A DNA stretch of 64,000 nucleotides from Zanthoxylum bungeanum (GCA_019454045.1 SKCR01032772.1:496001-560000); one strand, 5' to 3'; shown: positions 1-11,723, numbered from the stretch's first letter. Notes: generated by a model from the letters alone, not told the origin. Program-made: numbers and translations.

Positions 1-215
1 ACTCTGCTCGGATTCCCGACGCATAAGAATCATTAAAAGCCTTTGCTTAACCTCAATCCATACGAGCATCACTATTTCATTTCACCATAGGAATGGACTA
101 GAGGGTAAACCCCCCACAGTGAACCAATTATGTCTTTTACGAGTAGGTTGTCCCATTGAACCTGGATCTTGGGATCTCCAGTCAACAAGGTTGGGTTGTC
201 CTTCGTAATAAACAT

Positions 216-366
216 TTATCTAATGGGCTTTAGTCCCATTCTCCTCGATGATTTCACAACCAACTCTCTATTTAACCCTTTGGTTAGCGGATCCGCAATG
301 TTATCCTTTGACTTTACATAGTCAATCGAAATAACTCCAGTAGAGAGTAACTGTCTAACGGTATTG

Positions 367-407
<41 letters not shown>

Positions 408-2762
408 TTTATGTGCCCTTCCAATTGCAGATTGACTATCGCAATGAATGCAAATTGCTGGCACTGGCTTAGGCCAACTAGGAATATCCTCTAAAAAATT
501 TCGAAGCCATTCTGCTTCTTCAGCACACTTATCTAATGCAATGAATTCTGATTCCATTGTAGATCTGGCTATTACAGTCTGTTTGGAGGATTTCCATGAT
601 ATAGCTGCACCTGCTAGTGTAAACACATAGCCACTGGTAGACTTTGAGTCTTTCATGTCAGATATCCAATTAGCATCACTGTATCCTTCGACTACAGCTG
701 GATATCTATGATAGTGCAACCCATAATTACGAGTAAATCGTAAGTACCTAAGTACTCTCACTATTGCTTTCCAGTGATCAACCCCTGGATTACTTGTATA
801 TCTGCTGAGCTTGTTTACTGTACAGGCTATATCAGTCCTTGTACAACTCGATAGATACATCAAACTCCCGATCACTCTAGAGTATTCTACTTGAGATATA
901 CCTTCTCCCCTATTCTTCGATAGGTGTAGACTCACATCTAAATGAGTTCTAGCCACAGCAGAATCATCATTGTTGAATTTACCAAGAATCTTGTCCACAT
1001 AGTGCGACTGATCAAGAATAAGTCCATCAGGACTTCTCGAGATCTTTATTCCCAGAATGACATCTGTTAAACCCATATCTTTCATGTCAAAGTTGGATTT
1101 CAACATATTCTTGGTAGATTTCACCATTTTAACATTACTCCTGACAATCAATATGTCATCAACGTAGAGACATAAAATGACATATCCAACTTCTGTCTCT
1201 CTGACATAAATGCATTTATCACACTCATTGATTTTGAAACCATTTGCTATCATGGTGTCATCAAACTTTTTATGCCACTGTTTCGGAGCTTGTTTTAATC
1301 CATACAAGGATTTAACCAACTTACAGACTTTCTTTTCTTGTCCTGGAGCTATAAAGCCTTCAGGTTGTTCCATGTAAATTTCTTCATCTAAATCTCCATT
1401 TAGAAAGGCTGTTTTCACATCCATCTGATGTACCTCAAGATTGCGCAAAGCTGCAATCGCTACTATCATCCTTATAGAATTTATTCTCGTTACAGGAGAA
1501 TAAGTATCAAAGTAATCAAGACCTTCACGTTGTCTGTAACCTTTAATTACAAGTCTTGCTTTGTACTTGTCAATTGATCCATCTGTCTTTATTTTCTTCT
1601 TAAAAATCCACTTGGATACTAAAGGTTTACATCCTGGAGGAAGATCCACTAACTCCCAGGTGTGATTTTGTAAGATGGATTCAATTTCACTATTGATGGC
1701 ATCTTTCCACAAAGCACCATCAGCTGACCTTACAGCTTCGTTATAGCTTTGAGGATCATTTTCTAGCAAAAATGTCAGAAAATCTGGACCAAATGATTTT
1801 TCCGTTCTAGCTCTTTTGCTACGTCTTGATTCAAGTTCAACAACTTGTTGATCCTCTGGAATATTTATTTGTTCTCGGTCCCGACTATCTTCAATGATAG
1901 TCTCATGTGCGCGTTTGTGCACATTTGAATTCGAATTAGTTTTACAAGGAAAAACGTTTTCGAAAAAGGATGCATTCCTCGACTCCATTATCGTATTCTT
2001 GTGAATATCTGGTATATTAGACTCATGCACAAGAAATCGATAAGCATTACTGTTATGTGCATATCCTATGAAAATGCAATCAACAGTTTTTGGTCCTATC
2101 TTCACCTTTTTAGGTGGAGGAATAACTACCTTGGCAAGGCACCCCCACACTCGAAGGAATTTATAGGAAGGTACTCTTCCTTTCCACATCTCATAAGGAG
2201 TTTTCCCTGTATCTTTCCGTGGTACCTTATTTAAAAGGTAATTAGCTGATAAAACAGCTTCTCCCCACATATTCTGAGGTAAGCCAGAGCTGATTAACAT
2301 AACATTCATCATCTCTTTCAAGGTACGATTCTTCCGTTCTGCAATCCCATTGGATTGAGGTGAATAAGGAGTTGTGGTTTGATGTATGATTCCATTTTGT
2401 TCACAAAGTGATTCAAATGGGAAAACATACTCACCACCACGATCACTTCTCAACTCCTTAATTCTTTTATTCAGTTGATTCTCAACTTCATTCTTATAGA
2501 GAACAAATTTCTCTATAGCTTCGTCCTTGCTTTTCATCAAATACACATAGCAAAATCTTGTGCAATCATCAATAAAGGTAATAAAATATTTATTACCGCC
2601 TCTCGATTGTATTGAATTAAAATCACATACATCGGTATGAATTAGATCAAGTGGTTCAGAGTTTCTTTCAATACTGTGAAAAGATGATCTAGTTAGTTTT
2701 GCCTCAACACAAGTATCACACTTATGTCTATTATCAATTTTAAAATTGGAATGTGGTTCATG
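216..2762 (-). CDS. Copia pol segment: integrase core, reverse transcriptase, RNase H
   Basis: One open frame runs from about 2762 (after a TAA) to 216. The first methionine within it is at 2546, giving 776 residues, but the integrase homology begins upstream, so that methionine is not a true start. Visible in order: integrase [11 protein letters not shown] and HTDVCDF, then SDRGGEY and AERKNRTL, which supply the D,D,E residues; reverse transcriptase with [32 protein letters not shown] and the YVDD active site; RNase H with YSDANW, STMESEF and HCDSQSA; and an end at [14 protein letters not shown]. All catalytic residues I can check are present, so this is the best preserved pol here. It is cut off from the protease/gag part by a frameshift near 2800 and would not be made as a full polyprotein. 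Confidence 0.9.
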
Positions 2763-2797
2763 TTAATTAATTTCCGTAATGAATTAAAATTAACATG

Positions 2798-3442
2798 TCA
2801 TAATCTACCATGCCATAGATTAGAGTACTCAACAATATAAGCTGAAGAACTAGCTTTATTGATATTCTTAGGTTTAACAACCATTACATTGAGCTTAAAG
2901 AGCCCATCAGTTACATACCCTTTTTCCACATACATCCCATTTTTAGTTAAAACTACTTTATCAGACTCGAACACCATCCGGAATCCGTGCTTATTCAGAA
3001 GTGATCCAGACACAAGATTCTTTCGTATTTCTGGTACATACAGAACGTTGTTCAAAGTCAACTCTTTCCCAGAGGTCATCTTCAGAATCACCTTGCCTTG
3101 ACCTTCAATCTCAGATGTTGCTGAATTTCCCATGTATAATTTTTCCCCATTACCAGTAGGCTCAAATGAAGAAAACATGCTCTTGTCCGAGCACACATGT
3201 CGAGTGGCACCAGTGTCAATCCACCACTCTCTTGGGTTAGAACCCACCAGATTCACCTCAGAAACCACAGCTGAAAGGTTAATGTCTGAAACATCTTGAG
3301 TCATGTTTTCCATCACATTAGCCTCTTGATTCTTTTTCTTCTTCGGCAGTCTGCACTCAGAAGACTTGTGACCCATTTTGTCACAGTTGAAGCATCTTCC
3401 TTGAAATTTGGATTTCTTGGAAACTCCTCCTTTAGGGCCCAT
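2798..3442 (-). pseudogene. Copia gag zinc knuckle plus aspartic protease
   Basis: The 214-residue frame carries a CCHC knuckle ([14 protein letters not shown]) followed by a retropepsin-like domain with [14 protein letters not shown], where DTGA is the catalytic aspartate motif. It ends in LWHGRL, the start of the integrase zinc-binding domain, where a frameshift puts the rest of integrase into another frame. Knuckle and protease residues look intact. It overlaps the gag frame 3313-3981 in a different phase, which shows a second frameshift near 3450-3490. It is a fragment of one gag-pol gene, not an independent gene. Confidence 0.85.
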
Positions 3443-3981
3443 CTTTGACCCTTTGTTTTTAGGGTTCTTGTTCTTATGGCCATGTTCAACAACATTTGCT
3501 TGGCCTCATGAGTTATTCCTCTCTTGTCAGATACTCTGTAATCTTCCTCAATTCTAAGCTTAAGAACCAAGTCTTCAATGCTCATTTCTTTTCGCTTATG
3601 CTTTAGATAATTCTTAAAATCTTTCCAACCAGGTGGTAGTTTTTCAATTATCGAGGCTACTTGGAAGGTTTCACTTAAAACCATCCCCTCAGCATGAATT
3701 TCTGCTAGAATAATTTGCAATTCTTGTACTTGACTTAACACAGTTTTGGAATCAACCATCTTAAAGTCTAGGAAACGGCCTACGACAAATTTCTTAGTAC
3801 CGGCATCCTCAGTTTTATATTTTCGGTCTAAAGATTCCCAAAGCCCTTTTGCTGTTTTCATCCCGGCATACACACTGTACCACCAATCTTGTTTCCAACG
3901 AACCACAAAGTGTTTTGAACTCCCCCAAATTCTAGTATTTTCCTTGTGTGTACTGTGTGTGTCCCCAAAAACGAAAAACAC
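3313..3981 (-). pseudogene. Copia gag, 5'-truncated
   Basis: Typical Copia gag (UBN2-type) text is visible: [60 protein letters not shown]. Homology starts only at about residue 38 of the frame. The first 37 residues do not look like gag, and about 100 expected N-terminal residues are missing. After EAKQMLLNM the frame departs from the family pattern and the true continuation is in the 2798-3442 frame. The stretch to the right of 3985 shows no gag in any frame, so the 5' end was deleted or replaced. Confidence 0.8.
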
Positions 3982-4206
3982 TTCCTTATTAAAAAAAATT
4001 ATAATGCCAATTAAATCTCATCAATGGGAGGCTTTTCACTTGTTGTAACCATCAAACTAATTAAATTAGTTATTATGGAATTCAAAGGTTTGGAAAAAAA
4101 AATAAAGAGACATCCAAAAATTGGCTAGGCCGGGCCTGCACATTTTGGTCCGACATTCGTGTACGCAGGTGTACACGAGCCAAGCTTGATTCGGATTTGA
4201 TTTGCA

Positions 4207-4226
4207 CCCCCCCCCCCCCCCCCCCC
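4207..4226. repeat. Poly-C run, (C)20
   Basis: Twenty consecutive C residues on the plus strand, followed by gcgcacg. Long C/G homopolymers are rare in AT-rich plant DNA and are prone to length error in sequencing, so the exact count is uncertain. Confidence 0.95.
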
Positions 4227-6121
4227 GCGCACGTAGAGAGAGCCTCTATCCTTATAACTCTTACCCATCTACATATGAGCAATCATATATAAGCATAATA
4301 TTCACTCTATAGCTTTCCCATATGGGACAAGCTTACTTTTCTTTATTTTCCAACACCAATTGGTGAACTTTGAGCAACAATTTCTCATTCACCCAAGCAC
4401 CATTTTAAGCATATGAATATACCATTTCGAAGTACTCACAGAGGAGTATCTGAATCATTCAATAACAACCACTAACACGAAGTGGACCATGCTTAAAATT
4501 GAGCCTCAAAATGCTTATGCAAAAGCATTTTTCCAACAGTAACGACAACTGAAACGGCCAACATCGAGTAGCCAATTAGGAATTAAATCTGATTTCAATT
4601 GCAATCGTTATATAGTGAATTGTAATTCTTTATTATGTATACAATAAAATAAATTTTGTCAAATTCTTACACTTAGAAGTTAGAATCGGTTTCGGAACCG
4701 ATTTCTGAATCGATTTTGACCGTAATCGAAGGAGGAACCAGAACCAAACTGAATCGTACCTGTACGGTTCGATTATGCTTGCTCCTTCGACAGGAACAGG
4801 AACCGCTGATTCAGTTATGAAACTGAATCATGGTCAGGACTATCTTAAAGGTCTATTTAGGGGATTTTAAATGGTAAGGAGAACACATAGATTTTGGGAC
4901 CATGTCGAGTTTAGGAAAAAAAAAGGCTATAATATTTTTTGCACAAAAATTTATTATTTTCATAAATGGATTTAGATTCGGTTTAGATTGATTTAAATTT
5001 TTTTTTTTATATAAATTATTATTGAGAGTTATTGAATAATAATTTAAAGGGAAATAACACATAATTTTCCTATAATTGTCATATCGATAATTTAGTCCTA
5101 GTAATTTTATAAATATAATTATTTTTTGTTAATTTTTTTTATTAATTTGGAGTCACTTTTTATCATATTAGTGTTAAATAACTTGAATACCCAAAAATAT
5201 TTAAAATTAATAAAAAAATTATTTCAAAACTAGATAAAAAGTGATTCATTATTAACGATACAAACTGAAACTTGAATTTTCTAAAACTTTATGAACTAAG
5301 GCTTTTATTTCTAGAATTGTAATGATTAAATTATCGTTATGACAATTTATAGTGTAATAGTGCATCATTTTCCCTAATTTATAGTAGAAGGTTATGAAAG
5401 GTAGGTTTAATGCTAGATACAAATTCTTGATAAGTATCTTGAATTTCCATCATTGATTTTCGAGCCCATTTAAGAGAAACTCCAAAATATTATAATAAAT
5501 TTATTCTTCAACTACTTGTTTACTTACCTAGAAAAATAAATTTAATTCCAAAAAATTCTTCCAATGAAAAAATATTTATATTATTTTAATAAAAAGTTAT
5601 CATCCATCATATTTAACTTCCCTTCATTTTTTCAATAAATTTAACTAACCACTAATTTTTTTACCTCCAACAAATTTAACTACCTTCCGATTTTTTTTTT
5701 TTTTTAAGTATCTTCAATTCTTTATAAATATATCTTTTGTTACTCAAATTATTCATCCTTTCACTTATCCAAAATTAACTAAATTTTATTCTATTTTCTA
5801 TTACTTTAATTGTAGAAAATTTTGGATAATCAATTTGATACATTTTGATAAAATTCAATGAAAAATAAGTAAAATTGAAATGATAAATATTGGTAAAATT
5901 TATAATGAAATGTATATGAATTTAATCTTATTTATAGGTAAAAAAAAAAAAATTGTCAAGAATTATAATCATTGTTTATATTATTTTTATAAATATTTAT
6001 TATTAATAACTATAACCACTATCACAAAAAATAAATAAGAGAAAGAAAATATTATATAATATTATTTGAATAGATATAAATTGTTGTCAGTTTTGAAACA
6101 AATTTAACGATAGGTTCATCA

Positions 6122-6164
6122 TTTAAAACTCACTAAAAAATTTAATATTTAGTGAGTTTTTTAA
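6122..6164. repeat. Perfect 13-bp inverted repeat (foldback)
   Basis: AAAACTCACTAAA at 6125-6137 pairs with TTTAGTGAGTTTT at 6148-6160 across a 10-nt AT loop, and the arms extend with mismatches. No coding context. It could be a remnant of a MITE centre. Confidence 0.75.
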
Positions 6165-6675
6165 AATCTATCTACTACTATAATATAGAAATAATTCAAG
6201 CTCTCTCCTTAATCCTTGTGGCTTTCAACGACTCCCCTTAATTTTGGGAAAAACAATCAATGACAATATATGGATTTTTGAGATATTAGTAATGTAGTTA
6301 TAAGTTCATAATTTAATTTGTAAGTTAATTTGAGGCTGCTAATTAAAATCAATAACGAATAAAAGGGATAATGAAAAGTCACAGAGTTGGTTGTTGGGTG
6401 TAGGGTGGAGCAAATCGAGACAAAATCCAATTAGCTTTTCATATTTTAAATTCAACATTAATTTGATTGCATAATCAATAATTAATATGTAACGGTTCAT
6501 CAAAAAATCTATCATCTTGAAACATAACATTAAGACTTATCGTTTTAAGGCTCTCTCCTTAATCATTGTGACGGTCGGCATATTTATTATGTTGAACCAA
6601 TCTTCAAATTTAAGTGGCTTTTGATAATAGTTTCAAATTCATTGTTTATATTTCGATAAATGTCTCACTTGTTTA

Positions 6676-7103
6676 TGTAAGAACCAGTAGACACATGCAT
6701 GAGTCGCATGAGTCATGCATATTGCCTCCAATTGATTCCAGCTGCAATAGGAAGTTTCCATCAAGTTGTAATCTTCAACCAGAAACAACAAACTACTTTC
6801 GGTGGTGATTTGCAAATGTCATAAATTAAGGAAGTGCAAGTTGGCTGCTAGTGTTTGTTGAGTTGGCAAAAACATGTGCACAAATTGGAGCCCAAACTTG
6901 TAATTTTCCAAAAAAAAAAAAAAAAAAAAATTGGAGCCCAAACCAGTGTTGAGAGCATCCCAAAGAGTTGTAAACATAGAGAGAGTGAGAGGTTTTTTTT
7001 GTTTAAAGTTTCATGTGTAAACTTTGTATATATTCTTGTAGTAATAGAAAACAGATTTGGTTTTTCCTCAAATATTCTCTAAAGTGATCGTTGAATCACA
7101 ACA
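6676..7103 (+). repeat. 5' LTR of the 6676-12174 Copia element
   Basis: 428 bp. It matches the 3' LTR except for a few substitutions and one large change. The 37-nt segment that holds the TATA-like CTATAAAT in the 3' LTR is absent. In its place the word attggagcccaaac is duplicated on both sides of a 21-base A run (6910-6930). Confidence 0.95.
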
Positions 7104-7105
7104 AG

Positions 7106-7117
7106 TGGTATCAGAGC
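7106..7117 (+). other. Primer-binding site, tRNA-Met type
   Basis: TGGTATCAGAGC lies two bases after the 5' LTR end. This is the usual Copia primer site, complementary to the 3' end of initiator tRNA-Met. Confidence 0.9.
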
Positions 7118-7790
7118 TTCAGTTGTTCTTTGGGATCGTAAAACCGAGTAACAGAGCTTCCGATCGGAAAAACGGTTCCGACGAAAGTTGTCAAAAATCC
7201 AATTTGAGGGTATCATCAGATAGTTCACGGAGAGACGAGCACAGTGGTATTTTACGGCGACCGAACCGACGTCCCAGAACGCCGCACGCTCTTCACAGAA
7301 GACTCCCACGCGCCACCAGTCTCAGATACGCACCTCACGCGCACTGAAGGTTGAAGACAATACGTGGCTGCCACGTCACGCCCAGTCAGCGCCAGTCAGC
7401 GCCTCGTCAGTGCCCAGTCAGCAGACACGTCAGCGCCATGTCAGCCGCCACGTCAGTGCCACGTGTCCGCCACGTCAGCAAAACCGGTCCCATTTTGCCA
7501 CGTCAGCAACCACATCAGCACTGCCACATCAGCACTGCCATGTCAGCACTGCCACGTCAGCATTGCCACATCAGCAGCCTGGTAAATTTCATTTAGCCCC
7601 CTGAAGTTTTGAAATTTACAGTTTTACCCCAGAACTTTTAGGAATTTACAAATCAGCCCTTGTGTCGGATTTAGACCAACGAAGTGTTTATTCCACCATT
7701 TTCGACCGTTCCAGACGCAACGGTGACCTATGATTTGTGAAATTCAGCCCCGATTATAGTGTATTTTCAATTTAAACTTTAAAACTTAAA
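7118..7790 (+). other. 5' leader of the Copia element
   Basis: Non-coding leader between primer site and gag start. It is unusually GC-rich for this window and contains the CACGTCAGC array. Short overlapping ORFs in three frames across 7351-7604 are by-products of the repeat and not genes. Confidence 0.8.
7364..7580 (+). repeat. Degenerate tandem array of CCACGTCAGC words
   Basis: About ten to twelve imperfect copies of a 10-14 bp word centred on CCACGTCAGC (reverse complement GCTGACGTGG). Several copies read CATGTCAG or CACATCAG, changes expected from decay of a methylated CpG. The core TGACGTGG resembles plant bZIP binding sites; a regulatory role is inference. Confidence 0.8.
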
Positions 7791-8538
7791 ATGGAAATGG
7801 AAGATTCCCCTTCTGGTGCAATGATTAAACTGGCTGCAACTAATTACTCCCTCTGGAGACCTCAGATGATAGATTTTTTGCATTATAAAGATCTATTTGA
7901 TGTCATCGAGTTGAATGGAGTGAAACCAGAGTCTGTTAAGGAGTATGACTGGAATAAACTCAACAACAGAACTTTGGGTCAGATTAGGCAGTGGATCGGT
8001 CACAATGTCTTCCACCACGTAGCACAAGACACAAATGCTTATGAAATGTGGAGGAAATTGGAAGACATGTTCCAGGACAAAACAGCTCGGAATAAGGCCT
8101 TAATCATGAGGCGTTTGGTGAACCTGAAGCTACGGAGTGGAAATTCCGTTGCAGAACACACCAACGAGTTCCAAAGCCTGGTGAACCAGTTGTCTGCAGT
8201 AGACATGCAACTGGCATACGAAGTTCAAGCCCTCTTGCTACTCAGTTCTCTTCCTGATAACTGGGAGACTCTGGTGGTTACTCTCAGCAACTCAACTCCA
8301 GGAGGCAAACTTACCATGCCTATGGTAAAGGATGCCCTGTCAAATGAAGAAGCCAGAAGAAAAGACGTGGGCTCAGATCAAACAGAAGCCCTTGTCCTCG
8401 GAGCAACGAGGAAGACAACATGAGAAACATCAAGGTGGGAGGAGAGGCAGAAGCAAAAGCAGAGGCAAATCCAAGGACGGGAAAAAGACATACAAGTGCT
8501 TCCACTGTGGCATTGAAGGCCACTTGAAGAAAAATTGA
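7791..8538 (+). pseudogene. Copia gag with zinc knuckle, broken
   Basis: Starts MEMEDSPSGAMIKLAATNYS at 7791, about 690 bp after the primer site. The frame stays open to 8423 with gag text such as EDMFQDKTARNKALIMRRL and LLSSLPDNWETLVVTLSNS. A frameshift near 8395 moves the zinc knuckle into the next frame (8332-8538). The knuckle reads CFHCGIEGHLKKN and is then cut by TGA exactly where the fourth ligand cysteine should be, so the CCHC motif is incomplete and the polyprotein ends there. Confidence 0.9.
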
Positions 8539-8629
8539 CGAAAACTGCAACGAGAGCATGGACAAGGCAATAACCAGCTGAAAAAGAATGATGCAGAGAC
8601 ACTAGTAGTTACTACGGTAGATGTAGCTA

Positions 8630-8975
8630 TATGCTCCGGCCAGAAAAAAGCATGCCTTAACACCGCAACTCAGGATGTCGAGTGGGTGGTAGATACTGCA
8701 GCATCCTACCACGTCACTCCTCACAAGGATTTCTTCACAACATACAAAGCAGGAGACTTTGGAGCAGTGAAGATGGGGAATACCAGTTCTTCTCAGATAG
8801 TGGGAATTGGTGAAATACAGTTGCAGACAAATGCAGGGTATACAATAACCCTTAAGGAGGTCAGACATGTTCCAGAACTTCGGCTCAACTTACTCTCGGG
8901 GGTAGCCCTTGACAAACAGGGCTATGCTAGCCACTTCAGCAATGGCACTTGGAGGATGATAAAATGTGTCATGAT
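8630..8975 (+). pseudogene. Copia aspartic protease, catalytic motif altered
   Basis: The frame from QDVEWVVDTAASYHVT to LSGVALDKQGYASHF is the retropepsin-like domain. The expected D-T/S-G motif reads DTAA here, a glycine-to-alanine change next to the catalytic aspartate. Downstream VRHVPELRLNLLSGVALDKQ is typical. The frame ends near 8982 just as the integrase frame begins. Confidence 0.85.
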
Positions 8976-9830
8976 CATGTGAAGATATGTGCAGAAAGCC
9001 TAAATGTAGCTGAACCGGAGGCTTCTCAGAATCTGTGGCACCAGAGACTCGGTCACATGAGTGAAAGGGGGTTGTCTACCTTGACAAAGAAGGATCTGAT
9101 CACTGTTTCCAAAAATGCTGCTCTGGATCTTTGCAACCACTGTCTATTTTGTAAACAACACATAGTCTCTTTTAATTTCTCTTCTACAAAGAAATCAGAG
9201 TTACTCAGTTTGGTGTACTCTGATGTATGTGGTCCCTTGGAGGTAAACTCACTAGGCGGTAATAAATATTTTCTGACTTTTATTGACGATACATCTCGGA
9301 AAGTATGGGTGTATTTTCTGAAAACAAAGGATCAGGTCCTGGACTATTTCAAACTGTTCCATGCCATGGTCGAGCGTGAAACAGGGAAGAAACTGAAATG
9401 TCTTCGAACAGACAATAGAGGCGAATACACTTCCAGGGAGTTCGATGCCTACTACGGAAGCCATGAAATTTGACACGAGAGGACAATTCCACATACCCCA
9501 CAACACAATGGTGTCGCTAAAAGAATGAACCGCACCATTATGGAGAAAGTCAGAAGCATGATCAGTATGGCTAAGCTGCCAAAGCCATTCTGGGGAGAAG
9601 CTGTTTGTGCCGCCTGCTACCTGATCAACAGATCACCATTTGTACCGTTGAATTTTGAAATTCCGGAGAAAGTGTGGTCTAGTAAGAATCCATCATATTC
9701 TCACCTCAGAATATTCGGATGTTTAGCATTTGCACATGCATCCAATGAGCTCATGCAGAAGCTCGATGCAAGGACTACCTCATGCATCTTCATAGGCTAT
9801 GGAGACGAGGAATTTGGATACAGGCTATAA
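8949..9830 (+). pseudogene. Copia integrase, catalytic Glu lost
   Basis: The HHCC domain is visible as LWHQRLGHMS and CNHCLFC, then YSDVCGPL (first Asp) and RTDNRGEY (second Asp, where DNGGEY is usual). A TGA at about 9471 interrupts the frame, which continues as HERTIPHTPQHNGVAKRMNR. The usual NGVAER motif reads NGVAKR, so the catalytic glutamate is lysine (codon AAA). The C-terminal part (KPFWGEAVCAACYLINRSP, GYGDEEFGYRL) ends at a TAA at 9828. Gag-pol text continues past the stop to a linker with further stops near 10023. Confidence 0.9.
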
Positions 9831-10179
9831 GACCCGAAGGAAAAGAAAGTCATCAGAAGCAGAGATGTAGTGTTTCTTGAAGACCAGACAATAGAAGACA
9901 TTGAAAAACCCAAGATGCCTTCTAAAACCAGTGCCGACAATGCCGATGCAAATCCAGACACAACCCCAGCACCAACACCAGTGGCCACAGATGATGATGA
10001 GGTACAAGACATGCCAGAAGCATAACCAGAGGAGGAATGAGGTGTTGAGTAGGGGGAGCTACAGCCTGCTCCATCAGAGGCTTCAGGATCATCCACAGAT
10101 CCGGATGACAACAGACAGCCAGAACCTCCAGTACGAAGATCTGAGCGAGGCCGGATTCCATCAGCCAGATACTCAGGAT

Positions 10180-11723
10180 CAGAATATATTCTGCTTACTG
10201 ACGAGGGGGAGCCAGAAACCTTCAATGAAGCGGTATCTCATAAAGACAAAGACAAATGGCTGCACGCAATGCAGGATGAGATGAAATCTCTGCAGAAAAA
10301 TAACACTTATGAGATAGTCAAGCTCCCACATGGAATGAAGGCACTGAAGAACAAATGGGTACTCAAGCTCAAGAAAGATGGCAGCGGAAAAGTGGTGAAA
10401 CACAAAGCTCGGCTAGTAGTCAAATGATTCCTCCAGAAAAAGGGAATTGACTTTGATGAGATCTTTTCACCAGTGGTAAAAATGGCTTCAATCCGAGTTA
10501 TCCTAGGATTGGTCGTCAGATTGAACTTGGAGCTTGAACAGATGGATGTCAAAACAACATTTCTTCATGGTGATCTGAATAAAGAAATCTACATGGAGCA
10601 GCCAGAAGGATTCAAGGTTTCAGGAAAAGAAAACCTTGTTTGCAAGCTGAAAAAGAGCTTGTATGGGCTCAAGCAAGCACCAAGGCAGTGGTAATAAAAA
10701 TGAGACTCATTCATGGTGGGTCAAGGCTACAAAAGAACTGCAGCAGATCAGTGTGTATACATTCAGAGGTTTCCAGATGAAAATTTTGTTTCTTTTCTAC
10801 TGTACGTAGATGGCATGTTGATTGTTGGACAAGAAGCAGCGAAGATCAGCCAGCTGAGGAATGAACTCTCCAAGGCTTTCGACATGAAAGACTTATGACC
10901 AGCTCAACAGATTTTGGGAATAGAGATTGTTCGTGATAGACAGAACAAGAAATTATGGCTTTCACATGAAAGGTATATTGAACGGGTAATCAGAAGGTTT
11001 GATATACAGAAAGCCAAACCAGTCAGCATTCCGCTAGCGCACCATTTCAAATTGAGCAAAAGTTCGTGCCCCTCATCCAAGAAATAGATAGAGGAAATGT
11101 CAGCAATATCATATTCTTCAGCTGTTGGGAGCCTAATGTATGCAATGGTATGTATCAAGCCAGATATTGCACACGCAGTGGGTGTAGTGAGCCGTTTTCT
11201 CTCAAACCCTGGAAAGCAACATTGGGAGGCAGTCAAATGGATTCTCAGGTACTTGAAGGGTACAACGAAGTTTCGTCTGTGTTACGGGGGAGCTGATCCG
11301 ATCTTGGAAGGCTATACAGATTCAGATATGGCAGAAGATCTTAATGGTAGGAAATCTACATCAAGATTGCAGAAGTGTATTGCATTATCCACTACAGAGG
11401 CTGAGTACATTTCCATAGCTGAGGCAGGAAAAGAAATGTTGTGGCTAAAGCGTTTTCTCCAAGAGTTGGGGATCAAGCAAACAGATTACAAGATATATTG
11501 TGACAGTCAGAGTGCTCCGGACTTGAGCAAAAACTCAATGTATCATTCCCGAACGAAACATATTGATATTCGCTATCATTGGATACGCGAGGTGATGGAT
11601 CAACAATTGTTGAGACTAGTGAAGATCCATATAGATGAGAATCCAGCAAACATGTTAACGAAAGTGGTTACTCGGGACAAGCTAGAGCTGTGCAGAGACA
11701 TAGCTGGGATAGATGTAAGATAA
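10180..11723 (+). pseudogene. Copia reverse transcriptase and RNase H, broken
   Basis: Readable as EPETFNEAV-like text, then KNKWVLKLKKDGSGK, a stop at about 10426, then LEQMDVKTTFLHGDLNKEIY and [12 protein letters not shown], then three stops within about 15 bp after 10694. The active site reads YVDG rather than YVDD, so a catalytic aspartate is lost. A stop follows at 10896. RNase H text resumes with SYSSAVGSLMYAM, FLSNPGKQHWEAVKWILRYL, DSDMAEDLNGRKSTSR. It then jumps directly to LQKCIALSTTEAEYIS, an in-frame deletion of roughly 17 residues. It ends at 11723 before the purine tract. Confidence 0.9.

Larger units (their letters stand above)
1..3985 (-). mobile_element. Ty1/Copia LTR retrotransposon, partial, minus strand
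   Basis: Read right to left, the order is gag, zinc knuckle, protease, integrase, reverse transcriptase, RNase H, which is Copia order. The RNase H end is followed by about 215 bp of non-coding DNA running to the window edge, so the 3' LTR must lie off the left side. On the right the gag homology stops near 3985 and no 5' LTR or primer-binding site follows, so the 5' end is truncated or replaced. At least two frameshifts break the polyprotein, near 3450-3490 and near 2800. Confidence 0.9.
3986..6670. other. AT-rich intergenic DNA without recognisable genes
   Basis: No frame here resembles a known protein and the short ORFs look random. It holds a 20-base C run at 4207-4226. A stretch rich in the words tcggtttcggaacc and aatcgattttg (4685-4840) may be the remains of a small DNA transposon, but I could not fix its ends. 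There are long A/T runs around 4980-5010 and 5690-5705, and a foldback at 6125-6160. A 21-bp word of the form ctctctccttaatcnttgtg occurs at about 6200 and 6550. Confidence 0.6.

Noticed and set aside
4685..4840. Palindromic gaaccg/cggttc-rich stretch that looked like a MITE
   Set aside because: I could not find matching terminal repeats or a target duplication, so I left it as intergenic.
7351..7604. Three overlapping ORFs of 64-81 residues in the Copia leader
   Set aside because: They are open in several frames only because the underlying CACGTCAGC repeat lacks stops. Their His/Ser/Ala-rich text has no protein likeness.
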